The notes: generated from the letters alone by a model not told the origin. Shown: positions 35,897 to 45,071, counted from the first letter of the stretch. The stretch is 64,000 nt of DNA from Mycobacterium parmense (GCF_010730575.1 NZ_AP022614.1:1550001-1614000); one strand, 5' to 3'. Numbers and translations: made by a program.

Positions 35897-36904
35897 ATGC
35901 AAGAACGGGAGATGACCATGCGCGAGGCGCTCAACCTCGCGCTCGACCAGGCGCTGCACGCCGACGACAGGGTGTTCCTGCTCGGCGAGGACATCGCCGA
36001 TCCCGGCGCGTCGGGCCCCACCGCGGGACTGTCGGCCAAGTACGGCCACGACCGGGTCCTGGACACTCCGATCTCAGAAGCCGCGATCGTGGGCGCCGCG
36101 ATCGGCGCGGCCATCGACGGGATGCGGCCGGTGGCCGAGATCATGATCATGGATTTCATCGGCATCGCGGCCGACCAGTTGATCAACAACGCCGCCAAGC
36201 TGCGATTCATGACCGCGGGGCGAACGACCGCGCCGATCACCGTCCGCACCCAGGTCTACGCCGGGCTGGCCACCGGCGCCACGCATTCGCAGAGCCTGGA
36301 GGCGTGGTTCATGCACATCCCGGGCATGAAGGTGATCGTGCCCTCCACCCCCCGCGACGGCAAGGGCCTGCTGACCGCGGCGATCTTCGACGACGACCCC
36401 TGCCTTTTCATCGAGACGATCCGGCTGCAGAGCAAGAAGGGGCCCGTACCGGTCGATCCCGGCTTTTCTATCCCGCTGGGGCAGGCCGACGTCAAGCGGC
36501 CCGGCACCGACGTGAGCCTCATCAGCTACGGGCGCCCGGTGCACGACGCGCTCGCGGCCGCTGCCACGCTGGCCGAGAACGGCGTCAGCGCGGAGGTCGT
36601 CGACCTTCGCACCCTGGTGCCGCTCGACGTCGACACCATCGTCGGATCGGTCGCTCGTACCCGGCGGGCCGTGATCGCCCACGACGCAGTGCAATTCGGC
36701 GGTCCGGGGGCCGAGATCGCCGCGATCCTGCAATCCGAGCTGTTCGGCGAGCTGGCCGCACCCGTCGAGCGGGTGGCGACCCGGTTCGCGCCCAACCCGG
36801 CCGCCGCGGCGCTCGAGGCGCAGATGTATCCCTCGCCGGCGCGGATCGCTGCCGCCGCCCGGCGAACTCTGGAGTCCACGACGAGGACGACCATGCATGG
36901 CTGA
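35897..36904 (+). CDS. Keto-acid dehydrogenase E1 beta subunit
   Basis: The 335-residue subunit begins MQEREMTMREALNLALDQAL and has the LLGEDIADPG, DTPISEAAIVGAAIGAA and THSQSLEAWFMHIPGMKV segments of transketolase-type E1 beta chains. It partners the alpha chain 12 bases upstream. An in-frame ATG at 35918 with CGGGAG before it is an alternative start. Its last eight bases overlap the lipoyl-domain gene. Confidence 0.9.
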   Translation: MQEREMTMREALNLALDQALHADDRVFLLGEDIADPGASGPTAGLSAKYGHDRVLDTPISEAAIVGAAIGAAIDGMRPVAEIMIMDFIGIAADQLINNAAKLRFMTAGRTTAPITVRTQVYAGLATGATHSQSLEAWFMHIPGMKVIVPSTPRDGKGLLTAAIFDDDPCLFIETIRLQSKKGPVPVDPGFSIPLGQADVKRPGTDVSLISYGRPVHDALAAAATLAENGVSAEVVDLRTLVPLDVDTIVGSVARTRRAVIAHDAVQFGGPGAEIAAILQSELFGELAAPVERVATRFAPNPAAAALEAQMYPSPARIAAAARRTLESTTRTTMHG

Positions 36905-37133
36905 CTTCATCATTCGCATCCCGCGGGTATCGGTCGCCGTCGCCGAAGCCGAGCTCACCGGGCTGCTGGTGCCGGCCGGCGAACACGTCGACGCCGGCAC
37001 ACCGATCTACGTGATCGCCACCGAGAAGGCCGAGCAGGAGATCGAGGCCGGGGCGTCGGGCACCGTGCAATGGACGGGCCAGGTCGGCACCACCTACGAC
37101 ATCGGCGCCCAAATCGGCGTCATCACCACGTAA
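36897..37133 (+). CDS. Stand-alone lipoyl-domain protein
   Basis: The 78-residue product is a single biotinyl/lipoyl domain with the modification Lys44 in ATEKAEQEIE and the closing GASGTV turn. No E2 catalytic domain, subunit-binding domain or E3 is encoded nearby. It overlaps the E1 beta gene by eight bases, so it is made together with E1. It may serve as the mobile acyl acceptor for this E1, with a transferase supplied from elsewhere or with an unusual acceptor. Confidence 0.85.
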   Translation: MADFIIRIPRVSVAVAEAELTGLLVPAGEHVDAGTPIYVIATEKAEQEIEAGASGTVQWTGQVGTTYDIGAQIGVITT

Positions 37134-37153
37134 CGGAAGGAACAGCCGGACAC

Positions 37154-38029
37154 ATGGATCTCAACGAGACCCGCGAACGAATCATCTACCAGAAAGAGGG
37201 GCCCGTCGCGAAGGTCACGCTGAACTGGCCCGAGAAGGCCAACGCGCAGGACCAGAAGCTGGCCGAGGAGGTCGACGCCGCGCTGCTGGACGCCGACCGT
37301 GACTACGACATCAAGGTCCTGATCCTCAAGGCCAACGGCAAGGGTTTCTGTTCGGGGCACGCCATCGGCAACAACGCGGTCGACTATCCGGCGTTCGTGG
37401 AGGGCGCCAAAGTCATGGGCACGCCGTGGAAACCGCAGACCGACCTGTTCGTCAAACCGACGCTGAACCTGTGGGAGTTCTCCAAACCGACCATCGCCCA
37501 GGTGCACGGCTACTGCGTCGGTGGCGGCACGCACTACGGTTTGACCACCGACATCGTGATCGCCTCCGAGGACGCCTACTTCTCCTACCCGCCGCTGCAG
37601 GGTTTCGGCATGCCCTCGGGTGAATGTTCCATCGAACCCTGGGTTTTCATGAACTGGCGGCGCGCGGCCTATTACCTGTACCTCGCCGAGGTGATCGACG
37701 CCAAGCGTGCGCTCGAGGTCGGTCTGGTCAACGAGGTGGTGCCGCTCGACCAACTCGACGCCCGCGTCGACGCCATCGCGCGCCACATCGCCCAGGCGCC
37801 GTTGACGACGCTGCTCGCGACCAAGGCCAACCTCAAGCGTGCCTGGGAGCTGATGGGCATGCGGGTGCACTGGCAGAGCTCAAACGACCTGGTCGCGCTG
37901 GCGTCGATCAGCAAGGACGTGCAACAGCTGATCCAGACGGTGTTCAAGGACAAGGTGCTGCCGTCCGAGCAGGCCCGCCGGCAGGCCGCGGCCGCCGCAT
38001 CGAGCGATGGCGCAACGGCCACAACCTAG
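37154..38029 (+). CDS. Enoyl-CoA hydratase/isomerase family protein
   Basis: The 291-residue crotonase-fold protein has KANGKGFCSGHA and HGYCVGGGTHYGL, the oxyanion-hole regions. Ring hydrolases and hydratases of CoA esters share this fold, so the reaction is not fixed. It is clearly a paralogue of the minus-strand protein at 42762-43610 (shared KANGKGFC and KRAWELMGMRVH), which suggests duplication within the cluster. The ATG at 37154 fits the family N-terminus; the ribosome-binding site is weak. Confidence 0.88.
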   Translation: MDLNETRERIIYQKEGPVAKVTLNWPEKANAQDQKLAEEVDAALLDADRDYDIKVLILKANGKGFCSGHAIGNNAVDYPAFVEGAKVMGTPWKPQTDLFVKPTLNLWEFSKPTIAQVHGYCVGGGTHYGLTTDIVIASEDAYFSYPPLQGFGMPSGECSIEPWVFMNWRRAAYYLYLAEVIDAKRALEVGLVNEVVPLDQLDARVDAIARHIAQAPLTTLLATKANLKRAWELMGMRVHWQSSNDLVALASISKDVQQLIQTVFKDKVLPSEQARRQAAAAASSDGATATT

Positions 38030-38038
38030 GGCTCTGCA

Positions 38039-39580
38039 GTGAACATCGCCGACCACGCGAGCACGGCCCCGCAGTCGCCGGCCCTGATCGTCGGAGGCGA
38101 CACGATCTCGTTCGGCGAGCTGCACGACAGGAGCCGGCGGGTCGCCGCGGTGCTGCACGAGGCCGGGTTGCGCCGCGGCGACGGCGTGGCACTGGTGTTG
38201 CCGAACCGGCCGGAGTTCCTCGAAATCACCTGGGGTTGCCAGCTTTCCGGCCTGTACTACACCGCGGTCAACATCCACTTCACGCCCGACGAGGTCGCCT
38301 ATGTCATCGACGACTCCGACGCGAAGGCGGTGTTTGTGGACGCCACCGCCGCCTCGACGCCCGGACTCGCCGCCCGCATCCACGCCGCCAACGCGGCGGT
38401 GATTACGCACATCTGCGTCGGCGGCGACTTGCCGGGCTGGCGGCGCTACGAGGAGGCCCTGGCGGGGGCGGGCGCCGCTCCACCGGTGTCGGACGGATCG
38501 GAGATGCTCTATTCGTCGGGAACCACGGGGCGCCCGAAGGCCGTGCGCCGGCCGCTTCGGACCGACGGCAACGGTTCATGGGCGCAGTCGGTGCTGCAGA
38601 TGGCGCTCGTCCACAAATACGGGATGGATCGGTCGAGCGTCTACCTGTCCCCCGCTCCCCTCTACCACGCGGCCGGGGTGAACTACACCATGGCGGTCAA
38701 CCGGGTGGGCGCCGCGTCGATCCTCATGAAAAAGTTCGACGCCGAAACCGTGTTGCGCCTGATCGAGGACCACGGCGTCACGCACGCACAGTTCGTCCCG
38801 ACGATGTTCGTGCGCATCCTCAAGCTGCCCGAATCGGTCCGGGAGAAATACGACGTCTCGAGCCTGCGGTGCGTCATTCACGCGGCCGCGCCGTGCCCGG
38901 TCGACGTCAAGCACCGCATGATGAAGTGGCTCGGTCCAATCATCCACGAGTATTACGGTGGCACAGAAGGATTCGCGGGAACCACGATCGGACCCGAGGA
39001 GTGGCTCGCCCATCCGGGCTCGGTGGGCATACCGATGTCACCGGTGCACGTTATCGGCGACGACGGCAACGAGGTGGGGACCGGCGAATCCGGGGAGCTG
39101 TTCTTCGAGGGTGGACCGGACTTCGAGTATTTCAAGGATCCCGCCAAGACGGCGTCGATCTGCAACGACCGGGGGTGGCGCTCCCTGGGCGACGTGGGCT
39201 ACGTCGACGAGGACGGATACCTGTACCTGACCGACCGCTCGACCTTCACGATCGTGTCCGGCGGGGTGAACATTTACCCGCAGGAGGCGGAGAACCTGCT
39301 GATCATGCACCCGAAGCTGGTCGACGCGGCGGTATTCGGCGTCCCCAACGACGAATTCGGCGAGGAGGTCAAGGCCGTCGTCCAGCCGGCCGCCGGAGTG
39401 GTCGCCGGACCCGACCTGGAGACCGAACTCATCGAGTACTGCCGCGCCCGCCTGGCCGGCTACAAGTGTCCGCGCACCGTCGAATTCGACCCCGCGCTGC
39501 CGCGGGATCCCAACGGAAAGCTTTACAAGAGGCGCATTCGTGAACGTTACTGGCGGGGGCGGGCATCACGGATCGTCTGA
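38039..39580 (+). CDS. Acyl-CoA ligase (FadD/ANL family)
   Basis: The 513-residue AMP-forming ligase has the P-loop YSSGTTGRPKAV, the YYGGTEG adenine-binding motif, the LGDVGYVDEDGYLYLTDR hinge and the C-terminal catalytic Lys (NGKLYKRR). It would activate the pathway carboxylic acid to its CoA ester. It starts with GTG nine bases after the hydratase stop, consistent with one operon. Confidence 0.92.
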   Translation: MNIADHASTAPQSPALIVGGDTISFGELHDRSRRVAAVLHEAGLRRGDGVALVLPNRPEFLEITWGCQLSGLYYTAVNIHFTPDEVAYVIDDSDAKAVFVDATAASTPGLAARIHAANAAVITHICVGGDLPGWRRYEEALAGAGAAPPVSDGSEMLYSSGTTGRPKAVRRPLRTDGNGSWAQSVLQMALVHKYGMDRSSVYLSPAPLYHAAGVNYTMAVNRVGAASILMKKFDAETVLRLIEDHGVTHAQFVPTMFVRILKLPESVREKYDVSSLRCVIHAAAPCPVDVKHRMMKWLGPIIHEYYGGTEGFAGTTIGPEEWLAHPGSVGIPMSPVHVIGDDGNEVGTGESGELFFEGGPDFEYFKDPAKTASICNDRGWRSLGDVGYVDEDGYLYLTDRSTFTIVSGGVNIYPQEAENLLIMHPKLVDAAVFGVPNDEFGEEVKAVVQPAAGVVAGPDLETELIEYCRARLAGYKCPRTVEFDPALPRDPNGKLYKRRIRERYWRGRASRIV

Positions 39581-39605
39581 CGCCGGCATGGAGAAGGGAC
39601 GCGAG

Positions 39606-41012
39606 ATGACTACCACGGGCAAGACCGACGTGAACTGGGCTCCGCTTCCGGTGCCATGGGGGGTCCAGTGTGCCGACCGGATTCCCAAGCAGCGCTACTA
39701 CGATCCCGAATTCTACTCACTCGAAGCCGAGCTGCTGTGGCCGCGGGTGTGGCAGATGGCGTGCCGCCTCGAGGAGATCCCCAAGCCCGGCGACTACGTC
39801 GAGTACGAGATTCTCGACGACTCGGTCATCGTCGTGCGGGTCGACACGCAGAACGTGCGCGCCTACCACAACGCCTGCCGGCACCGCGGGGTGAAGCTGG
39901 TGGAGGGCAACGGAAATGGGCGCACCTTCGTGTGTCCGTTCCACGGATGGTGCTGGGGCATCGACGGTCGTAACACCAACGTCGCGCGGCCCGAGGAGTT
40001 CGACGAGCACAATCTGGCGCCGGAGGATCTGCGACTGGTTGCGGTCCGGTGTGAGGTCTGGGGCGGCTGCGCGTGGATCAACCTCGACGACGACGCACCC
40101 GGATTGCGCGACTGCTTCGAGCCTTTCGCGTCGATCTACGACGCCTGGAAGGTGGAGTCGCTGCGCGTCGAGTGGTGGCAGGCCTGCCGGCTGCCGGTGA
40201 ACTGGAAGCTGGCGACGGCGGCCTTCATGGAGGGTTACCACGTTCCGCAGACGCATCCGCAGCTGCTGCCGTCGTCGCAGCCCGGCGCGGTGTCACGGCC
40301 GGGGGGCCGGCCGCCCGGCCTGGCGCAGACCAACCTGTACTTCATGCGCACGCTCGGCGAGGGAATGGCGGGCATGACGCACGAGAACGACGTCCGCATC
40401 GCCGAGGGTCTGCAGAACATGGAGCTACCCGCCGACCCGGCGGCGGCGATGGCCCTCTGGCGCAGCACCCTCAACGACGCCATCGTGAAGTGGCATCGAG
40501 CACGGGGTTGCGACATGCCCGATCTCAACGAATTGGCGCGGCGCGGCATCACCGAGGCGATCAATTTCGCCTTCCCCCATTACTTTCTGCTGCCCCAGTA
40601 CAGCAGCGCCTCGTCGTATCGGATCCGTCCCCTGGGCCCGGAGGAGACGCTGTTCGAGATCTGGTCGCTCACGCGCATCCCGCCCGATGTGGTCACGGCA
40701 AAGCCCACACCGCCGGAGCCCATGGCGCCGGACGACCCGCGCTGGCCGCCGATTCCCGCCCAGGACTTCTCCAACCTGCCCAGGCAGCAGAAGGGCCTGC
40801 ACTCCAGAGGCTTCGAATACATGCGGTTGTCCAGCCGGATCGAGGGGCTGATCTCGAACTTCGAGCGCGTCATCGACGGTTTCCTGGCCGGCCTGCCCTA
40901 TAAGACGCTGCTGCCGGCGATCCAGAAGACCAACACCACCATCGACGTGCCCGTGGTCGATCTCGGGTTCACCGCCCCGGCCACGGCCTGGGCGCAGGGG
41001 GCGGCGCGGTGA
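39606..41012 (+). CDS. Rieske non-haem iron oxygenase, alpha subunit
   Basis: The 468-residue protein has a Rieske [2Fe-2S] site (Cys91-x-His93 and Cys110-x2-His113) and a mononuclear iron site beginning EGYHVPQTH (His212, His217). Such enzymes hydroxylate or dihydroxylate aromatic or alicyclic substrates. No beta subunit, ferredoxin or reductase gene is nearby, so it may be an alpha-only (KshA/carnitine-oxygenase-like) type using an unlinked reductase. The ATG at 39606 is chosen over upstream codons because AGAAGGGA lies six bases before it. Confidence 0.9.
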   Translation: MTTTGKTDVNWAPLPVPWGVQCADRIPKQRYYDPEFYSLEAELLWPRVWQMACRLEEIPKPGDYVEYEILDDSVIVVRVDTQNVRAYHNACRHRGVKLVEGNGNGRTFVCPFHGWCWGIDGRNTNVARPEEFDEHNLAPEDLRLVAVRCEVWGGCAWINLDDDAPGLRDCFEPFASIYDAWKVESLRVEWWQACRLPVNWKLATAAFMEGYHVPQTHPQLLPSSQPGAVSRPGGRPPGLAQTNLYFMRTLGEGMAGMTHENDVRIAEGLQNMELPADPAAAMALWRSTLNDAIVKWHRARGCDMPDLNELARRGITEAINFAFPHYFLLPQYSSASSYRIRPLGPEETLFEIWSLTRIPPDVVTAKPTPPEPMAPDDPRWPPIPAQDFSNLPRQQKGLHSRGFEYMRLSSRIEGLISNFERVIDGFLAGLPYKTLLPAIQKTNTTIDVPVVDLGFTAPATAWAQGAAR

Positions 41013-42703
41013 GCACCCGCTGGGACCGCTGTGTCGACCTGCTGATCGCGGGCAGCGGCGGGGGCGGGATGGTCGCCGCGCTGGCCGCGCTGGACTGCGG
41101 GCTGGAGCCGCTGATCGTCGAAAAGCAATCGCTCGTCGGTGGTTCCACCGGCCTGTCCGGCGGGATCGTCTGGCTACCGAACAACCCGTTGATGCGCGCC
41201 GAGGGTGTCGCCGATTCGCACGAAGACGGGATGGCGTACCTCGCCGACGTGGTCGGCGACATCGGTGCGCCCTCCTCCCTCGAACGCCGGGAGATGTTCC
41301 TTTCCGCGGGCTACGAGATGATCACCTTCCTGCAGCGCAAGGGCGTCCGGCTGATCCGCTGCGCGGGCTGGAGCGACTACTACCCGAACCACAAAGGCGG
41401 CAACGCCTCGGGGCGCGCGGTCGAGGGAGTTCCCTTCGATGCCGCGCAGCTGGGAAGCTGGAGCGACAAGGTCCAGCCGCCGCTGGCCAGGAACTACGGG
41501 TACGTGGTGCTCACCAACGAGTTGCGCTTCATCCAATACTTCAACCGGGCGCCGCGCGCGTTCGCGGTGGCGGCGAAGGTGTTTCTGCGCACGGCGGCGG
41601 CGCGCGTCCGCCGGCGCCGGCTGCTGACCAACGGGGCCTCGCTGATCGCCCAGATGCTCAAGGCGCTGATCGAACTCGGCGACGGGCAGGCTCCGCTGTG
41701 GACCGACACCGCGCTGGAGGACCTCGTCGTCGAGGAGGGCCGCGTCGTCGGTGCACGCGTGATCCGTGGCGGTGTGCCCGTGAACATCCGGGCGCGCCGC
41801 GGAATTCTGTTGGCCGCGGGTGGCTTCGGACACAACCAGGAGATGCGCCGCCGCTACAGCGGCGACCAGCCGAATGAGGGGCAGTGGTCGATCGCCAACG
41901 CCGGGGACACCGGCGAGGTGCTGCAGACGGCGATGCGGCTGGGCGCCAAAACCGACCTGCTCGACGAGGCGTGGTGGCTGCCATCGGTTTTCATCGCCAA
42001 CGGCGGCGCGGCGGCGGCGTCGCTGGGGTCGGGACGCCAGCGTCCCGGCGCCATCTACGTCGACTCGACGGGTCGGCGGTTCTGTAACGAGTCCAACTCC
42101 TACGTGGAGGTGGGCAAGGCGATGTATGCCAACAAAGCCGTCCCGTGCTGGATGATCTTCGACGAAGGATACGTGCGTCGATACGTGGTCACTACCAACC
42201 CGTTCAACCGGAACCGGCACCTGCCGCCCGCCCTGCTCGACAGCGGGGCGGTCAAACGCGAGGACACCGTCGCGGACCTGGCCCGCCAGATCGGCGTTCC
42301 GGCAGAAGAATTGACGCGCACCGTGCAGCGGTTCAACCGGTTCGCCGCCAAGGGGCTCGACCCCGACTTCGGGCGGGGCCAGTCGGCGTACAACGATTGT
42401 CTGGGCGACCCCGGCTATCGGCCGAACGCCGCGCTGGGACCGCTGGAGCGCGCGCCGTATTACGCGACCAGGGTGTTACCGGCCGACGTCGGGACCTGCG
42501 GCGGCGTGGTCACCAACGAGCATGCCCAGGTCCTGGATCAACACGACCGGGTGATAGACGGCCTCTACGCCACCGGCAACACCACCGCGACGGTGATGGG
42601 CCGAACGTATCCTGGCGCCGGCGCGAGCATCGCCGGGTCGATGGTCTTCGGTTACGTCGCCGCGCGTCACGCCGCCGGGCGCAAAGTCGCCGGCGATCAT
42701 TAG
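41009..42703 (+). CDS. KstD-like FAD-dependent dehydrogenase
   Basis: The 564-residue flavoprotein has an N-terminal dinucleotide fold (LLIAGSGGGGMVAALAA), the VGGSTGLSGGIVW segment and the C-terminal PADVGTCGGV and TYPGAGASIAGS motifs of the fumarate reductase/3-ketosteroid-delta-1-dehydrogenase family. It would introduce a double bond next to a carbonyl in a ring substrate. The GTG start overlaps the oxygenase stop (GTGA), so the two act in one translational unit and probably in consecutive reactions. Confidence 0.88.
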   Translation: MSTRWDRCVDLLIAGSGGGGMVAALAALDCGLEPLIVEKQSLVGGSTGLSGGIVWLPNNPLMRAEGVADSHEDGMAYLADVVGDIGAPSSLERREMFLSAGYEMITFLQRKGVRLIRCAGWSDYYPNHKGGNASGRAVEGVPFDAAQLGSWSDKVQPPLARNYGYVVLTNELRFIQYFNRAPRAFAVAAKVFLRTAAARVRRRRLLTNGASLIAQMLKALIELGDGQAPLWTDTALEDLVVEEGRVVGARVIRGGVPVNIRARRGILLAAGGFGHNQEMRRRYSGDQPNEGQWSIANAGDTGEVLQTAMRLGAKTDLLDEAWWLPSVFIANGGAAAASLGSGRQRPGAIYVDSTGRRFCNESNSYVEVGKAMYANKAVPCWMIFDEGYVRRYVVTTNPFNRNRHLPPALLDSGAVKREDTVADLARQIGVPAEELTRTVQRFNRFAAKGLDPDFGRGQSAYNDCLGDPGYRPNAALGPLERAPYYATRVLPADVGTCGGVVTNEHAQVLDQHDRVIDGLYATGNTTATVMGRTYPGAGASIAGSMVFGYVAARHAAGRKVAGDH

Positions 42704-42761
42704 GACCGACCCGCCGCACACGAAACCGGGTGCGACGACGGCGACGAGTGTGCGACCGGTC

Positions 42762-43610
42762 TCATGTTGGCGCAGAGCCCGATTCGTCGCGGTCGACGAA
42801 TTCGCGCGGTTTCATGCCGGATTGCATCAGCTCGGCACGCCGTGCCTGCACGTCGGAGGCCGCACCCACCATGTTGGTCAGAATGTGACTGACCTGCAGA
42901 TGAACTCGCATGCCCATCAGCTCCCACGCCCGCTTCACGTTGTTCTTCACCGCCATCAACGTGGTCAACGGGATCTGGGCGATCTTGCGTGCCATCTCCT
43001 CGACGACGTCCTCGAGGTCCTCGCGCGGCACCACCCTGTTGAGCAGTCCCCAGTCCAGGGCCTGCTGAGCCGACAGGGTCGGCGCCAGCAGCAGCCAGTC
43101 CATCGTGCGGTGCCAGTTCATCAGCAACCACGGCTCGATCATGGTGTGCCCGCCGGGTTCCCCGAGGCTCTGGGCAAGCGGCATCTGGAAATACGCGTCC
43201 TCGGACGCGACGCAGAAGTCGGTCAGCAGCCCGAGATAGATGCCGCCGCCCATGCAGTAGCCGTGGATCGCGGAAATAGTGGGTTTGGGAAATTCCCACA
43301 GATACAGCGTCGGCCACAGGAAGAGATCGGCGGTGCCCTTGTAGAGATCCTCGAACGTGTCTCCGAAGTCGGGATAGGGGTTTTCGTCCGGCGCCCAACG
43401 GGCCACGTGGCCGCCGCAGAAGCCCTTGCCGTTGGCCTTGAGGATGACGACCTTGATCTCCTTGTCGCGATCGGCCTCGTGCAGGCAGTCGTCGACTTCG
43501 GTCACCAGCACGGCATCCTTGGTGTTGGCCTTGTCGACCCGGTTCAGGATGATCCGCGCGATCGGTGGCTCGCGTTCGTAGATGACCGCCTCGAGCTCAC
43601 GCCGCTCCAT
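42762..43610 (-). CDS. Enoyl-CoA hydratase/isomerase family protein (paralogue)
   Basis: The 282-residue crotonase-fold protein has KANGKGFCGGHV and HGYCMGGGIYLGL. It is closely related to the protein at 37154-38029, including KRAWELMGMRVH near the C-terminus, and flanks the cluster on the opposite strand, convergent with the KstD-like gene. It may catalyse a second hydration or ring-opening step of the same pathway. Confidence 0.87.
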   Translation of the reverse strand: MERRELEAVIYEREPPIARIILNRVDKANTKDAVLVTEVDDCLHEADRDKEIKVVILKANGKGFCGGHVARWAPDENPYPDFGDTFEDLYKGTADLFLWPTLYLWEFPKPTISAIHGYCMGGGIYLGLLTDFCVASEDAYFQMPLAQSLGEPGGHTMIEPWLLMNWHRTMDWLLLAPTLSAQQALDWGLLNRVVPREDLEDVVEEMARKIAQIPLTTLMAVKNNVKRAWELMGMRVHLQVSHILTNMVGAASDVQARRAELMQSGMKPREFVDRDESGSAPT

Positions 43611-43670
43611 TTCCGGGACACTACCGGACGCCGCCTACCGGAAGACCGAAATGTACACGCGAATCGGCGT

Positions 43671-44216
43671 TTAGGCGCGCGAGGCGAGCAGCCAGGCGAG
43701 GCCCTCTCCTTCGCCGGCGGCGACCAGGTCGAGCTCTGCGAACGCGGCCGGCAGTTCACCGGCCGCCACCCGGAACGGCCCGGGGGCAGCGCCCATTTCG
43801 CTCAGGGCGGTTATCGCCAGCAGGCCGCCAGGTGCCAGCCGATCGATGATCGCCCGGTCGAGCCGGCGGTCGCGGAACCTGTGGCAGACGATCACGTCCG
43901 CGGGCGGACCGTTCGGCAGGCCGTCGTCGAAGTCGGCGACGTCGAAACGGCAGCGGTCGGCGACGCCATGGCGCCGCGCCAGATCCCGCGCCTGCCCGAT
44001 CGCGACCGGCGAGACGTCGAGCCCCAGCACCTCCATGCCCCGCGCCGCCAGCCACACAGCCCCCTGCCCCTGACCACAGGCCAGGTCCAGACCCCTTCCG
44101 CCCGTCGGGAATACGTCCGCGTAACGCGACAGCACACCGGGCGGCTCGATCGCGTCCGCCGGCGTGCCTTTCGTCAGGTACCGCTCGTCCCACCGGCGCC
44201 GGTCCGCCTCGGCCAT
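43671..44216 (-). CDS. SAM-dependent methyltransferase
   Basis: The ~181-residue protein has the SAM-binding motif I (GLDLACGQGQGAVWLA) and motif II acidic residue (VLGLDVS), followed by FDVADFDDG and PGGLLAITAL, a class I methyltransferase of the TehB/methyltransf_25 type. Substrate unknown. The ATG at 44216 has only a weak GGTGG upstream, so the exact start is uncertain. It is divergent from a TetR gene, which may control it. Confidence 0.8.
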   Translation of the reverse strand: MAEADRRRWDERYLTKGTPADAIEPPGVLSRYADVFPTGGRGLDLACGQGQGAVWLAARGMEVLGLDVSPVAIGQARDLARRHGVADRCRFDVADFDDGLPNGPPADVIVCHRFRDRRLDRAIIDRLAPGGLLAITALSEMGAAPGPFRVAAGELPAAFAELDLVAAGEGEGLAWLLASRA

Positions 44217-44323
44217 GACGCCACCATAGAGCCCTGCCCCGCTCGCCGCGCCGACCCGCCGGTTCTGGACAGATGTCCGCAATCTGCGGTCCACGAGGAC
44301 GGGACCGCGCTCCCTGAGCCACA

Positions 44324-44329
44324 TACACT
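44324..44329 (+). promoter_or_regulatory. -10 element for a leaderless TetR transcript
   Basis: TACACT (TANNNT) ends six bases before the GTG of the TetR gene, the spacing expected when transcription starts on the initiation codon. No -35 is evident. Confidence 0.55.
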
Positions 44330-44335
44330 GGACCG

Positions 44336-44941
44336 GTGTCCAAAGATACGGCCGCCCGGCCCGTCGTTCCCGACGGCGCCGCCGCCGGGACGGCGCGCCG
44401 GACCGACCGCCGGCCGGGTGAGACGATCCGCAAAGTCCTCGACGCCGGTCTGGCGGAGTTGCGGGAATCGTCCTACGCCAACCTGACGATGCGCGCCGTG
44501 GCCACCCGCGCCGGGGTGTCACCGGCCAGCGCCTACACCTACTTCCCGTCCAAGAGCGCTCTGGTAGCGGCGGTCTACCTGCGCTTCCTGCGCGACCTGC
44601 CGCGCCACGTCGACGTCAACGACACCACCAAGACCAGGGTCAGCGCGACGCTGCGCGACATGGCCGTCGTCGTCGCCGACGAACCCGAACTGACCGCCGC
44701 CTGCGGGGCGGCCCTGATGGCCGACGACCCCGCGGTCAAGCCGCTGCGGGAACAGATCGGCGAGGAGGTGTCCCGGCGGATCGGGGCCGCGCTGGGCCCC
44801 GGTTGGCCTCGCGCGGTGAAGTCCACCCTGCAGATGACGTTCGCCGGTGCCCTGATGACCGCGCGCTTCGTCACCTTCAACGAGATCGCGGGGCAACTCG
44901 ACGAGGCGGTCAACCTCATCCTCGGCGCGTCTGTGGCCTGA
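44336..44941 (+). CDS. TetR family regulator
   Basis: The 201-residue protein has an N-terminal helix-turn-helix (MRAVATRAGVSPASAYTYFPSKSALV, about residues 52-77) and a helical ligand domain. The GTG start with a -10 element six bases upstream and no ribosome-binding site points to a leaderless mRNA. It is divergent from the methyltransferase gene and may repress it. Confidence 0.88.
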   Translation: MSKDTAARPVVPDGAAAGTARRTDRRPGETIRKVLDAGLAELRESSYANLTMRAVATRAGVSPASAYTYFPSKSALVAAVYLRFLRDLPRHVDVNDTTKTRVSATLRDMAVVVADEPELTAACGAALMADDPAVKPLREQIGEEVSRRIGAALGPGWPRAVKSTLQMTFAGALMTARFVTFNEIAGQLDEAVNLILGASVA

Positions 44942-45021
44942 ACCGACTGCGCCCGCGGGAGCGGGTTCGGCCCGTCCGGCGTGGCGGGTGTGAGCAGCGA
45001 CGTCGGCGGCGCGTGAGACGT

Positions 45022-45027
45022 TATGAT
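45022..45027 (+). promoter_or_regulatory. -10 element upstream of an 11-codon leaderless frame
   Basis: TATGAT, a strong -10 hexamer, ends six bases before a GTG at 45034, the geometry of a mycobacterial leaderless start. Confidence 0.55.
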
Positions 45028-45033
45028 CCTGCT

Positions 45034-45069
45034 GTGCGGATCAGCGACTACGTGTTTGCCGCGCGCTAG
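45034..45069 (+). CDS. Possible leaderless 11-residue upstream peptide
   Basis: GTG at 45034 opens a frame encoding VRISDYVFAAR that stops two bases before the TetR ATG. The following TetR gene lacks a ribosome-binding site, so re-initiation after this peptide would explain its translation. Confidence 0.4.
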   Translation: MRISDYVFAAR

Positions 45070-45071
45070 GC

